Of a DNA stretch of 64,000 bases, positions 9,636-21,203 are shown piece after piece. The DNA comes from Platycnemis pennipes (lineage: Eukaryota; Arthropoda; Insecta; Odonata; Platycnemididae). The stretch is taken from positions 105,871,027 to 105,935,026 of the forward strand of contig OW121856.1 of assembly GCA_933228895.1 (NCBI GenBank), in the 5' to 3' direction. Each line of letters begins with the position of its first letter. Within the stretch, counting starts at the first letter, position 1. Below the pieces are notes generated by a model that searched no databases, was not told the origin of the DNA, and saw nothing but the letters and a program-made list of their open reading frames with translations. The position numbers were made by a program, and so were the translations under genes.

Positions 9636-10190
9636 GATAGCAAAGATCGGCGAGATTTGTAAAAGGACGTTATGATAACTATATTAGCTTAACCAGTCTA
9701 TTAAATGCATTAAAACGGGAATAATTATCAAATCGTAGGTTGAAATTTAGATTTAATCTCATAAATGAATTTCATGATATATTTTCACAGATGACATGAA
9801 AAATATTTTGCGAACTCTAACCTTATATGGCACACTGGACCGTAACAAATTAGAGAAAATCACAAAATTAGAGAAATTGATTGCTGAACTAACAGATTCA
9901 AAATGTCCTTTCTTCCTCTTACAGTTAGGGATATGAATACATGTAAATCCAACAGCAAAAAAACGAGTGTTTCTTGAGTATAGGTAGTTGCACGTTCGTA
10001 TAAGGACTTTAAGTTAACTCAAATCACAGTATCACATTGCATGCAGGATTTCCTATTTTTATATTTTTAAACTGTGAGATTATAATTACTAATCCTTTTT
10101 ATGCATGACATGTAATGCATGTATGGTGTGAATTCACTCTCTGCCACACACCTTCATGACAGCGTGCAGGGTATTATGTAGTATTAGATG
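9636..10190 (+). pseudogene. nLTR-A 3' part
   Basis: Starts at AAGATCGGCGAGATTTGTAA (encoding ..RSARFVKGRYDN), passes through SLLN.LKRE.LSNRRLKFRL with stops, then the coding end at 9895-9950 and the 3' UTR to GCGTGCAGGGTATTATGTAG. Diverged from the consensus; dead. Confidence 0.85.
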
Positions 10191-10394
10191 ATAGTAGACA
10201 TTCACTACAGAATTTCGGTCAGCGAATTGCTGAAGTGGATCTTCCATCTGGTTCTTGTGCCATTCTGTCATCTTGTGTCTGTGATTGAACCCTGCTGAAA
10301 CGAGGCCTTCAAACATGAAGGACGGTAGTGGATTAGAACCTCTTATCGCAAAACAAAATTCTCCGACAGTTATAAAAAAAATATTTCATTGCAG

Positions 10395-10760
10395 GAATTT
10401 TAAATGGATAGCTTCTGAATATGTTGGATCAATTAAAAACACCAACGTATTATGCTCGATTCGATCAGATACGACCAGATCAGAAGGCGAGAGACATGTG
10501 AGTAAAACATGGGAAGGAAGGCATTGATGGCATTCCGAAACACACTTGGAATGAATGCATACAGGGAGACTTTTTGGTGCTACAAATTAGATTAGAGAGA
10601 TGGACTGTCGTACCTACAGATTCAAAATGTCTTTTTTCCCCCGCAAAATAAGAGAACACAATAGGCAGCATAGCAAGGGATAGGTATGTGAAATATTGCT
10701 TGAGTAGATTATAGTGCCTGATACATGTATTAAAAACCAACGCCTTTAATACTATGTAGA
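10395..10760 (+). pseudogene. nLTR-B fragments around a short insert
   Basis: Bases 10395-10475 match the block LKTPTYYARFDQI of nLTR-B; 10585-10760 match IREMDCRT.RFKMSFFPR.I and the early 3' UTR. About 110 bp of unrelated sequence lies between them. No tail. Confidence 0.75.
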
Positions 10761-11033
10761 TATAGGGCTCGATTTCATCTTGGAAATGGGTATTTCTTGC
10801 TGTTGACATTTGTAAGCCAATGCGATGGATTATTAGGAAGGGAACATTTTTTCTGGGAATTAATTTCCCTCGTCGTAGAAAAACTCACTAAAACTTCACA
10901 TAATCGATCTTTTTTAAGGTATTTCATGTTACTCATCTCGAAATATCTTCGGATCTTGAGTAGGTAGAAATAGAATTCACCTTAGGCGAAAATGACAAAT
11001 TTACGCCCCACACATTCATTTTGAGACACGACT

Positions 11034-11250
11034 TGAGACACGATCTAGTCTGATGAAGACAATCGTCGAGGGAGAAGTGAACGGGAAGAATCGAAAAGGC
11101 AGGCCTCGTGTGCGGTATATGGAGCAAGTTGTGAAGGATGTAAAAGAGAGGAGCTACGTCAATATGAAGAGGTTGGCCGATAGAAGAATCGAGTGGAGGG
11201 CGGCGTCAAACCAATCCTTGGATTGTTGACCGATGATGATGATGACATTC
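11034..11250 (+). pseudogene. RTE-1 3' end
   Basis: Plus strand. Encodes LMKTIVEGEVNGKNRKGRP..YMEQVVKDVKER..VNMKRLADRRIEWRAASNQS, then a stop and the (GATGAT)n tail at about 11233-11247. Only the last 65 codons survive. Confidence 0.85.
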
Positions 11251-11386
11251 ATTTTAAGGAAATTTGGAATCTGTCAGTTCGGCAAACAGTCTCTCTAATT
11301 TTATGTTCATGGGCCAGTCTACCATAGTAAGTTGTAGGTCGCAAAATATTTTAATGTCATCAGATAAAATATTGTTTCGGAATTAA
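11251..11386 (-). mobile_element. nLTR-A coding-end fragment
   Basis: Minus strand, directly abutting the RTE-1 tail. GGAATCTGTCAGTTCGGCAA and GGCCAGTCTACCATAGTAAG mark the end of the nLTR-A ORF. No 3' UTR. Confidence 0.8.
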
Positions 11387-11575
11387 CTTCAAGGTTTTAG
11401 GCGTAACTTTGTTGAACTGTATATGAAGGATAAATAACTTAGTACATAAATTCATTCATTCATTCATTTCTTTCATTTATTATTTCTTATATTTCATTGT
11501 TTTGAACACAATTTTTTATTAGCATCAGCCGCTGCTTTCAATTGTTGATGATGGTAACCCCAACACAGGTAACAT

Positions 11576-11631
11576 ATTTAGAGGGGAATATAGGTACCCC
11601 AAGCCTGGGATACCTATATTCCCCTCTAAAT
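11576..11631. repeat. perfect 21-bp hairpin
   Basis: Arms 11576-11596 and 11611-11631 (ATTTAGAGGGGAATATAGGT + A and its complement) are perfect inverted repeats around a 14-base loop. Confidence 0.85.
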
Positions 11632-11734
11632 TGATGTTTTTTTTGTATTATTTGTATTTGTATGTTTTATTTTTTCTTAGAGGTGGAATAAAAATTATTA
11701 TTATTTTAAAAATACAAGTGTGGATAACACTAAG

Positions 11735-11805
11735 TTGTTTATCTTTATTGTCTTGGAATTCAGTTAAGAGATTAGGTCTAAATTTCAATCCACGGTCTGC
11801 CATTT
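11735..11805 (-). mobile_element. nLTR-A coding fragment
   Basis: TTGTCTTGGAATTCAGTTAA and AGGTCTAAATTTCAATCC correspond to LKFRPNLLTEFQDN on the minus strand, a short internal piece. Confidence 0.7.
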
Positions 11806-12788
11806 GTTCGGTCTGGCAAGTCTCGAGGCGGCACACAGGATTTATAGTGGTTAGAAGAAATACTTAAAGAGCGAGAATTTATATTCCGTTGGAGCCCACG
11901 ACGCTTCTCCTCCCCTTACAGTCGCCTCCGTCCCCGCCCCTTCCTTGTAAGACGCTCATCCCGAGAGCCGCACCCCCTAAACATCCTCCGCTTCCCCAGG
12001 CAACTGGGTGCGGGCACTTGGCAGCGGTGCCGACACGCAAACTGGCGGGAGCCCAAATGGTTCCGAGGGGGGACCATCGATCCGCAGGGACGGACAGGAA
12101 GCATTATTGTTTCCAGGATCCAGAAACATGTCCTGGACGTGTCCAGGATCACAGATTTTGCGATCTTTATACACTATCCTAGGTCTAATCTCAAGAAATA
12201 TCTATAGTTCTTTTTAATTCATCCGTTATCTCCCATTTTTTCTATCGTGGTTATATCGCATCAACCACGTTAGGAATTAATTTTGCTATTAATCTTGCTC
12301 TAAGCTTTTTTAATACGGGAGTGATGTCTGAGACGTGTTTTCCAGCGTGACATGAGTCGGTATCAGGAAAGGGATTCCAGATGAGCCTACTTCCTATGCT
12401 GGTAGGTATTGGGGCAGACCACTTTGTGTTAGTATCACAATATTCCTTCTGATGTCCTTAATGGGGATACATTTGATCGGAACCGAAATCGCTGTTTTGA
12501 AATGGTTAGAGGGAAACGAAAAATGAATTTTAGCGAAAATATTAATCTTCTAACCAGAGCCATTCACTCATAGATCAAAAAATTGAATATGCAAAACGTG
12601 ACGCCCACCGAATGTGCTGCGTTAAGGATATGTACGTCATCCACCTCCTGTCTTTGAGTAGACAGGATAGGAACGGAGGTGGGGAGGGCAGGTCTGCCTG
12701 AAGAGATCTTGTGGTAACCACTTCCATTGGAGGAGTCAGCTGTGTGTCCCCCATTGCGATAAGGCGAAGGAGCTTCGCGGTCTCAGTT
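11806..12788. other. GC-richer stretch, no gene seen
   Basis: Bases 11890-12170 are GC-rich with open frames of 65-97 codons on both strands. These overlap and have no recognisable domain, which is expected from composition alone. The rest is AT-rich with nothing identified. Confidence 0.5.
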
Positions 12789-13348
12789 GTGATTGGACGT
12801 ACATCTACACGATACCCTGCAAGCCACCGCGAGGGTGTTGGCATGGGTGCAGAACACCAAGCATGCACTATTGACATGCAAACAAGCAACTATAGTTTCT
12901 CATGCAACTATATTGTTAGTATCTATAGTATTTAAAGGATTTATACATGCATCATGCAATACAGACTACTCGAAAATATTTCTCCTACCTATCCCTTTGC
13001 TATGCTGCCTGTTCTGTTCTCTTATAGTACGGGGGAAAATGCCATTTTGAATCTACCAGTACGACAATCTACCTCTCCAATCTTACTTACCTGGTCGAAT
13101 CTAGCATAATACACTGGTGTTTTTAATATTTGCCTAACATCTACAGTAAAGCTATCCGAATGAAATTTCCCTAATAGATTTAATCTGTACCTTAACCTAC
13201 GTTCTGATATTGATTCCCACCCTAATTCTTTTATTAATTCTGCTCAACCTATCGTAACACCTTCTAACGAACCTAGCTTCTCTACGCTGCACACTGTCTC
13301 TGATCAATCCTAATTCATTAGGATCCTATACACTGGCTGCATACTGCA
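12789..13348 (-). pseudogene. nLTR-B 3' part
   Basis: Minus strand from a tail remnant (CATCTACACGATACCCTGCA) through the 3' UTR into the coding end (LPYYK.. TDRFKMAFFPRTI), up to ..ASVWDPNE at about 13325. Several stops; 5' truncated at 13348. Confidence 0.9.
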
Positions 13349-14283
13349 TGACGTACAAGTTCTTTGCACGCCCACTTCTGAGAAAGGGCTGAAATATCTT
13401 TTTCGCCGCTTATAACTGGAAAACTGATTGACGGATCGAAGAGCGGAAAAATAGGGAACTCTTTATTTTAAAAACTCTATCAGATTCGTAAATAAATAGA
13501 AAATGATAAACGACCCTATTTTGGAATAAACCCCACGTTCCAGAGCAATTTATCTATTCTCTTGTTTTTTGTGCCGGAATGGCATGGTTGTGGCATACTG
13601 TGAGTCAATGTTGTGATTTCCCTGATAAAAGTCAGTCTATAGGTATCATCCAAACTGCATCCATCAGTCATTTTCCTCATAAATTATGACATTACCCTAA
13701 CTTGTCACTTGGCTCGTATCGCTTTTGAGGGTAAGTTGAGAGGGCGAACTCACCCCCGTCGCTCCTCCCCCTCCCTCTTCTCCTTCAACACCCCCGACCC
13801 TACGACCGCAGGGAACCTAATACCTCCCCCGGTCCCCTCACTCAGCGCTCCTTAGAAATTCACCCCGAAGACAAGTGACCGCCCGGCGTCCCTGCCCCAC
13901 CCTAAGGTGTCAAACCGAGAAGAAGACAGCCGACTGGTAAGGAAGGGGCCGAAAGACTGCTCTCCAAGAAGAACAATTCCAGCGGTCTGTGTTTTCCAAT
14001 GTGTTTTGGCAAGCTTGAGCCGTATATCTCACGTGAACCCCAATCCCTTACTGGAGTATTCCACCGTCAAACCCTTCGTCCCCTGTATTCCTCTCCACTC
14101 TGCTCCAAGAAGATGCACATATATATAGTATATACTTCTCCTAGGGGCCATAATGTTCCCACTTGAAAATGATTGAAACTGTCACGAAATGGCCGTGAAG
14201 TAAAGTACTTGTAAATTGAATATTGTAGAGTATTTTTTCTTCTTCGTTATCTTTGAACTCTACCAAATCAATTCTGGAACGGT
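13349..14283. other. no gene seen; GC-rich part at 13740-14130
   Basis: C-rich, CpG-containing sequence in the middle, AT-rich at both sides. Open frames up to 73 codons without domain features. Confidence 0.5.
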
Positions 14284-15046
14284 TTCATCTACATCTATAC
14301 AATACCCAGCAAGCCACCGCGATTGTGTGTGGCATGGGATGGAGATGATCAAACCTGCACTATTGACATACAAACAAGCAACTACATGGAAACATGCTAG
14401 ATAATAGGGTCACCTGGAGCTACATGATCATATCTATATTGTATTATAGTGATTGGTAGTCAATGCATTCATCATGCACTACAGACACTCTAATAATATT
14501 TCAGCCACCTATTCTTTTGCCATGCTTCCTCTAGTGATCTCTTATAGTACGAGGAAATTTTAAATACATTGGTGCGACAACCTCTCTATTCTTGTTTATA
14601 TGATCAAACGTATCATAATACGCAGGGGTTCATAATATATTTCTAATTTCATCTGCAAACAGAGCAGCTTCTAATTAACTTTAGGCAATTTCTTTTAGAT
14701 TTTGCCTAAATTTTAACCTGCATTCAGATAGTAATTCCCATCCTAATTCTTCTATTAAACTCGTAACGCTAATGCAATTATCATAACGGACTTAAACAAT
14801 CTAGCGGATCTTCTTTGCACACGCTCTAATTCATTTATCATACCTTCCTAGTACGCATCCCATGTAAGAGCGGCATATTCTAATTGATACCTGACAAGTG
14901 TAAAGTAGCTTCTTTCTCGTACTCTCTCATCGCATTTGCCTAGAACCTAATCTACGGTTTGCTACACTAGTTATTTCCCCGATGTGTTTCCTCCATGACA
15001 TATCTTGTCATGATGGTGACGCGTATTTAATAGGTTGTACGTTCAT
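14284..15046 (-). pseudogene. nLTR-C 3' part, cut by an nLTR-B insertion
   Basis: Minus strand. Tail and hairpin at 14287-14335, 3' UTR, then the coding end with nLTR-C-specific words: ..CADEIRNIL, LITLN..(T)SLIEELGWELLSE, ERVQRRSARLF, ..EYAALTWDAYE and ANRRLGSRQM. At 15046 (TTCATCTTC) an nLTR-B copy begins with its own tail. More diverged than the nLTR-B copies. Confidence 0.8.
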
Positions 15047-15563
15047 CTTCATCTACACGATACCCTGCAAGCCGCCGCGAGGGTGTGTGGCAGGGGGTGA
15101 AGATCACCAAGCATGCACTACCGACATGTAAACAAGCAGCTATAGGGTCTCATGCAACTAGATTGTTAGTATCTATAGTATTTAAAGGATTAATACATGC
15201 ATCATGCACTACAGAATACTCTAAAATATTTCACCTACCTATCCCTTTGCTATGCTGCCTATTCTGTTCTCTTATAGTATGGGGGAAAAATGCCATTTTG
15301 AATCTGTCGGTACGACAATCTATCTCTATAATCTTATTTGTCTGGTCGAATCTAGCATAATACGCTGGTGTTTTTAATATGTGCCTAACATCTTCAGTAA
15401 AGCTATCCGATTGAAATTTCTCTAATAGATTTAATCTGTACTTTAACCTACGCTCTGTTAATGACTCCCACCCTAATTCTTTTATTAATTATGAAACACT
15501 ACTCAACCTATCGTAACACCTTTTAATGAAACTTGCTGCTCTACGCTGCACACTGTCTAGTTC
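15047..15563 (-). pseudogene. nLTR-B 3' part, minus-strand arm of a head-to-head pair
   Basis: Tail ATCTACACGATACCCTGCAA, complete 3' UTR, then the coding end up to ..QRRAASFIKRCYDRLS. Truncated at 15563 where a plus-strand nLTR-B copy begins. Confidence 0.9.
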
Positions 15564-15823
15564 TTGAAATTGGCATTTTTCCCCCGTAATATAAGAGAAC
15601 AGAATAGGCAGCATAGCAAAGAGGTAGGTAGAGGAAATATTTTAGAGTAGTCTATAGTGCATGATGCATGTATTAATCTCTTAAATACTATAGGTACTAA
15701 TAATTTAGTTGCATAAGACCCTATAGTTGCTTGTTTGCATTGTTAGTATTGCATGCTTGGTCATTTTCACCCCCTGCCACACACCCTCGCGGTGGATAGC
15801 AGGGTATCGTGTAGATGTAGATG
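15564..15823 (+). mobile_element. nLTR-B 3' end, plus-strand arm
   Basis: Starts at TTGGCATTTTTCCCCCGTAA (coding end) and runs to the hairpin and GTAGATGTAGATGAG tail. With 15047-15563 it forms a natural inverted repeat whose tails point outward. Confidence 0.9.
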
Positions 15824-16371
15824 AGTGTGCATAGAATATTATAGAGACGCTTTTTCATTTGGTATTACTTCGTTTCTTGTGTCATCAGCAGTTGATATAA
15901 ACCGTGAGGGCATTGGGGGACTCAGTAAAAGTATAGCAGACTGCGATCAGCGATCTCTTGATCACGGGCATTTAGAAAATGAATGTCGGGGGCAACTGCA
16001 CATCACGGCCCGTGTTTAATTGCGCGGACTGGACGGAGCGTTCATAATCTGGGAGGAAGTCTCGCTCCAAGGATCGCCTCGCCCCGCCGACTCGTCTAAT
16101 GAGGATAATGATCCTCTCCCTCCTGGACTGCCAGGATAACTTCACGCTCTCGGCAATCCTGGTTCCTACGATTCCTCATTAGCTCATAATTAAAGACTGG
16201 CCACTCCATGCTTCTGAAAATCAGTACGTTACGATATCCCGTTCCTCGTCCAGGTGGTGTCATGATCAAGGACTGGGATCAGAAGGTCGACCGTCTAAAT
16301 AAGTGCTACTGGAGTGAGTCCTCCCCGTTTTATGACAGCAGGGATTTAAAAAATCTCCATTCTAGTTATTA
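15824..16371. other. no gene seen
   Basis: Mixed composition, GC-richer at 16030-16150. A 64-codon open frame has no recognisable features. Confidence 0.5.
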
Positions 16372-17134
16372 AGGCCGTTGTGCACGGTACAATTTCTTGT
16401 ACAAGAACTTGTTCAATGCGCAAATTGTATCGTGTACGAGGGGTTCGTACAATTTCTTGTACAAGAAATTAGATCATGCTCTATATTATTGGATGATACC
16501 GTCCTAGATCCTCTCCGTAGCTTCTGCGCATGCGCGTTGGTGTTCTGCGTTTGCGATCACTTTTATTCCTATAAGCATGGCAAAACTTCCATTTTTGTTG
16601 TACATATCGTGATACTCTTTGTTGCTGCCATATTATGATATTATTTGTTGCTTCCATATTGTGATATTCGTCGATCGCGTCGGAAGTGTTCTATTTCTCA
16701 ACAGATCAGTTGGACACACTGGCAAACATTAAACCACAATGAAATTAAGATGACGTTTTTGAAAGGAAAATAAATATATGGAACAAGCAAAAACATGATG
16801 TTTGGACGATAAATGATGGGTTTCATGAGCCGATGAAAGAGTGCAAGTAACTAATCGTAAAATTTCATTTTATTAATGTTAGGATTAATAGTAGCAAACC
16901 ATTGTAACCCAGTAACTATGGCAGTATTTTATAAATACTATCGTCATCGAATATCGCGATTCAACTGTTCGACAGAAAAAGATATCTGCGCATGTTGTTG
17001 GGGCACAAATTGCATGAAAACCTTTGATCGTGTACGACCGTGAACCAACTTCTTGTACAATATCTTGGTCAAATCTGGCCGTTCAATTTATGGTACAAGA
17101 TCTTGTACGACAAATTGTACCGTGACAACGGCCT
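16372..17134. mobile_element. MITE with TTA duplication (PIF/Harbinger-like)
   Basis: Inverted ends AGGCCGTTGT(G)CACGGTAC / GTACCGTGACAACGGCCT, flanked by TTA at 16369-16371 and 17135-17137. Subterminal repeats GTACAATTTCTTGTACAAGA occur near the left end twice (about 16388 and 16448), and related TTGTACAA words near the right end. Three-base TWA duplications with AGG/GGC-type ends fit PIF/Harbinger or ISL2EU-like elements. About 763 bp, no coding capacity. Confidence 0.75.
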
Positions 17135-17149
17135 TTAGACAGCTACGTT

Positions 17150-17275
17150 TCCTAATTAAGTTCAATGATAATATTCCGTATTAAAAAAAATATGCATTCT
17201 AGTTATTTGCTGGCTCCGCCTATCTCGATTCCTATTGAAGTTAAAAAATAATATTCCGCATAGAATATAGAATGT
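17150..17275. repeat. two-unit degenerate tandem repeat
   Basis: TTCCTAATTAAGTTCAATGA..TAATATTCCGTA and TTCCTATTGAAGTTAAAAAA..TAATATTCCGCA are two diverged units about 80 bp apart. TGCATTCTAGTTATT also recurs before the MITE at 16358. Confidence 0.5.
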
Positions 17276-17317
17276 TTGCTTTATCAATATCTACAAATAC
17301 CCTGCGATTCCTAATGA

Positions 17318-17395
17318 GGTTGCATGTCAATAGTGCATTCTTGGTGATCTTCATCCCCTGCCACATTCCCTTGCGGTTGTTTTCCGGGTATGAGG
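17318..17395 (+). mobile_element. nLTR-C-like 3' end remnant
   Basis: TTGCATGTCAATAGTGCATT then CTTGGTGATCTTCATCCCCT and a decayed hairpin, plus strand. Confidence 0.6.
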
Positions 17396-17789
17396 CTAAG
17401 AAGGCATTACACATGAAGAAGAAAGTATTACCCGGAGGAAAAAGCTTACATGTAAATTCATTAGGATTTACATCTGGAGCGTAAAACACAGTCGTGGAGG
17501 GGAAATTGAAAGGGAAGGAAGAAAACTAAAAAAGGCCAAGAAGCACAAAGTGTAAATGAAATGTTGTTCATAAGAAGAGGTTGGTCGAAGGAAGGATGCA
17601 ATATTAGCGCAATTATTTTAATTAGCGCAAAACCAATCTTCTATTATGGCGGAGTCCTCCACTGGATTCTTATCTTGGAAAAATTCACATACTCTCGTTT
17701 ACTATTATTTTATTCTACTTTACATTATTATAGCGTAATTAAAATATTTAGCTTTTTATTCGAAGTGTTGTGTTCCCAAATTTTAAACT
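17396..17789. other. no gene seen
   Basis: AT-rich. A short stretch at 17490-17640 vaguely resembles the end of RTE-1 (..GREEN.KRPRSTKCK.NVVH..GWSKEGC..), too decayed to claim. Confidence 0.4.
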
Positions 17790-18257
17790 GGACGGTTGAT
17801 AACTATCTTAGATTAACCAGTCTATTACATGAATTAAAATGGGAATAATTATCAGATCGTAGGTTGAAACTTAGACTTAACCTCTGAAACAAATTCGAAG
17901 ACCATATTTTCAGTGATGATGCTAAAAATATTTTGCCAACCCCAACTTACTATGGTAGACTGGACCATTATAACAAAATTAGAGAAATTGATTGCCGAAC
18001 TGAAAGATTCGAAATGTCTTTCTCACCTCGTAAAATTAGGGATACGAATAGCTGTAAATGTATCCACTAGCATAAATGCGAGTGTATCAACCCTAATAAC
18101 AGCATGTTTTAGCACGCATGCTTAGCCTTTTTTCATTTTTCTTGAATTGTGAAGTTTAGACTAATATGTTACTACTAATCCTTTTTTATTATGCACCATG
18201 TGTAATACATGTTGAGTATGAATTCAGCCTCTGCCACCTTTGTGGTAGCTTGCAGGG
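17790..18257 (+). pseudogene. nLTR-A 3' part
   Basis: Coding end (DNYLRLTSLLHELKWE, then a stop; ..YYGRLDHYNKIREIDC) and a shortened 3' UTR ending at the hairpin ..GGTAGCTTGCAGGGTAA. Tail to tail with the following minus-strand copy. Confidence 0.85.
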
Positions 18258-19097
18258 TAATCTACATCTACATCTACATAATAGCCTGCAAGCCACCATA
18301 AAGGTGTGTGGCAGGGGGTGAATTCTCACCAAACATGCACTACATATAATGCATAAAAAAGGATTAAAATTTATATTTTCTTTTAAACTTCACAATTTAA
18401 AAAAGATAAAAATAGCAAAGCAAGCATGCAATGTAATGCTGATAGTTGGGTTACCTTCAAGTCCTTACACCAACATCCAACTACCAAAGCTATGGAATCA
18501 ATCACTCGTACTGGAAATTATTACCGCTATTCATATACCTTATTGTACGAGGGAAAAAGGACTTTTTGAATCTGTCAGTTTGGCAATCAATTTCTCTAAT
18601 TTTGTGATTATGGTCCAGTCTACCACAGTAAGTTGGGGTTCGCAAAATATTTTTAACATCGTCACTGAAAATATGGTATCGGGATTTGTTTAAGATATTA
18701 AGGCTAAATTTAAACCTGCGATCTGACAATTATTCCCAATTTAATTCATTTAATAAACTGGTTACGCAAATGAGGTTATCGTAACGTCCCTTCACAAATG
18801 TAGCCGATCTTCGCTGCACACGTTCAAGCTCATTATTTAGACCGATTTCGTAGGGATCCCATACACTGGCAGCATATTCCAAATGAGGTCTAACAAGGGA
18901 AAAGTAGCTGATTTCTCGTACATGATCGTCACATTTACCCAATACTCTTTTAATGAAACCCAGTTTGCGATTCGCTTGACCCATTATTTCACGAATGTGT
19001 TTACCCCAGGAAAGATCATTTGTCAGTCTTATTCCAAGATATTTAATGGATTCCACGTTTTTTAATTCATTATTACTTATTTCTCAAGTGCTAGGAG
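18258..19097 (-). pseudogene. nLTR-A 3' part, well preserved
   Basis: Minus strand. Tail (ATCTAC)3 at 18260, hairpin, 3' UTR, then two adjacent open frames (18502-18729 and 18730-19056) separated by one in-frame stop. They read ESIKYLGIRLTNDLSWGKHI, SLVRPHLEYAASVWDPYE, ..VTSLLNELNWE (stop) SDRRFKFSLNILNKS, ..TDRFKKSFFPRTIRYMN. The upstream end at about 19097 is a truncation. It likely inserted into the ATCTAC-rich tail of the preceding copy. Confidence 0.9.
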
Positions 19098-19857
19098 GAC
19101 AGTATGTAGATGTAGTAACGTATTAAATCATTTGAAGATAATGACCGCAAAGCATGACGTAAACAAGAGCCGTTCAGAAAATTAAAGAGTTTTTGACGAA
19201 GAGGAATCTGATTTGTGCTGGGCGTAGGTGCACGAGCAGTTTAAGTGTAGTGTTGGTGGTGTCCACCAGGTGGTAATAGCGGCGACCCTGACGCCTGCGT
19301 CGCGCGCCGCCGATCGTAACGCCGTAGGCGCGTCGAGGTCCTTAAACACGCGGCAGCGGCGGCGGCATCCGAATTGATTATTCAGGCAATTAACTCGAAT
19401 AAGTCTCTTTCGAGTGGCCTCTATGGGGGAGTAGCACCATAGCAGTCCGTAATGAAGAGCGGAGTTGCATTAATTAAAGTCCGCGTCGGATGGCTGCCTT
19501 GGGGCTGAACAGGTCCGCCTCGGAATTGAGTCGGAGATTCCGCTGATCGTGCCGTAATGGGGTGAGAAAGCATGAAATGCCCACACTGGAGCACACAGCA
19601 ACGACGAAACTGACATAAACGTCGCAAACGGGTAATATAGGCTGCTTCCTGGGTATCCCAGGCGAGTGCCTGAATAAGGGGCTGTTGGGGGATGGTCTGG
19701 TGGTGTTAGGGTGTCGTTGGTTGTTCTCATTGTCTTCAGAAGGACAGAAGTAAGGAACAGGGGAACACACTAAGGTATTTCATTCAGTGAGTGACAGGCA
19801 AAACTGGGGAGTGTTCGTCAGTAGGAGTACGCGTACGTTTATGTCATAGTAATTCGC
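19098..19857. other. CpG-rich island, no gene seen
   Basis: Bases 19240-19370 are notably CpG-dense (GCGTCGCGCGCCGCCGATCG and similar). Open frames of 68-98 codons at 19421-19770 overlap in different frames on the minus strand and look compositional. Could be a regulatory or exon-flanking region of a host gene. Confidence 0.4.
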
Positions 19858-20400
19858 AGTGAAGATCGGCAAGATTAGTAAAGGGACGGTACGATAACTA
19901 TATATGCGTAACCAGTCTATTAAATGAACTAAAATGGGAATCATTGTCAGATCGCAGGTTTAAATTTAGACTTAACCTCTGAAACAAATTCGAAGACCAT
20001 ATTTTCAGTGATGATGCTAAAAATATTTTACCAACCCCAACTTACTATGGTAGACTGGACCATTATCACAAAATTAGAGAAATTGATTGCCGAACTGAAA
20101 GATTCAAAATGTCCTTTTTTTCTCGTACAATTAGAGATATGAATATCGGTAAATATCTACAATACCAGTGTAGCAATGGATAACATTGGTAGCTGAATGT
20201 TGGTATAAGTACTTGAAGCTAACCCAACTAACAGTATGTTTTTGAATGTTTGCTTTTCTATTTTTATCTTTTTTAAATAGTGAAGTCTAGAACAGTACAT
20301 AAATACTAATCATTTTTCATGCATTATATGCAGTGCATGTTTGGTGAGAATTCACTCCCTGCCACACACCTTTATGGTGGCTTGCAGGGTATCATTTGAT
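19858..20400 (+). pseudogene. nLTR-A 3' part
   Basis: From AAGATCGGCAAGATTAGTAA (RSARLVKGRYDN) to the hairpin and a degenerate tail. Nearly the same sequence as 17790-18257 over the coding end, including a shared GATGCTAAAAATATTTT change, so the two belong to one subfamily. Confidence 0.9.
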
Positions 20401-20404
20401 GTAA

Positions 20405-21202
20405 CTGAAAAATGAGCAACTGATGACATAGCACTTGTAGCAGAGACAGAGATGGATCTGAACAAGATTCTAGTAACCATGTAAAGGACAATGGCCAGAT
20501 ATCATCTGAAGATCAATTAGAAGAAAACTAAGACATTGGTGTGCAGCAAGAAAAAAGAGGCCAAAACCAACGTTAAACTAGGAAAACAAAAACTGGAAGA
20601 GGTGAAAGAGTTCTGTTACCTTGGAAGCCAGGTAACCTACGATGAACGAAGCAAGAAAGAAATAGTCAGCAGAATACCCCAGACAAAGAGGGATTTCTAT
20701 CAAAAGAAGAATCTACTTACCACTGGAAATACAAGCGTAGAAGTAAGGAAACAGTTCATCAGAACGTACATCTGGAGCGTGTTTCTCTACGGCAGTGAGG
20801 CATGGACAATGACAGCAGCGGAAAAGAAAAGGGTGGAAGCATTCGAAATGTGGTGCTACAGAAGAATGATGAAGATTAAATGGATCGACAGAGTAAGTAA
20901 CGAGGAAGTCCTAAGAATAGTGGGAGAAAAGAGAAGTCTTCTGAATACCCTGAGAAGAAGGTGAAACAACTTAATCGGCCACATCAAGAGACATGATGGG
21001 CTGATGAAGACAATCGTCGAGGGACAAGTAGAAGGGAAGAATGGCAAAGGAAGGCCTTGTGCGAGATACATGGAACAAGTGATGAAGGATGTGAAAGAGA
21101 AGAAATACGTAAACATGAAGAGATTAGCCGATAGCAGAACTCAGTGGAGAGCTGCGTCAAACCTATCTAAGGATTGGTGACCAATGATGATGATGATGAT
21201 AT
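20405..21202 (+). pseudogene. RTE-1 3' part
   Basis: An open frame of 142 codons at 20536-20964 reads TNVKLGKQKLEEVKEFCYLG, then FIRTYIWSVFLYGSEAWTMT and WCYRRMMKIKWIDRVSNEEV. Upstream, 20420-20535 gives a decayed ATDDIALVAETEMDLN, the remnant of the polymerase ADD box. Downstream, after a stop, come ..GLMKTIVEGQVEGKNGKGRP and RLADSRTQWRAASN, then the (GATGAT)n tail. Lies directly after the nLTR-A tail at 20400. Confidence 0.9.
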
Positions 21203-21203
21203 A

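Noticed and set aside
11050..11075. CTGATGA-like word suggesting another hammerhead
   Set aside because: It is RTE-1 coding sequence (LMKTIVEG) and no GAAA core or stem II follows.
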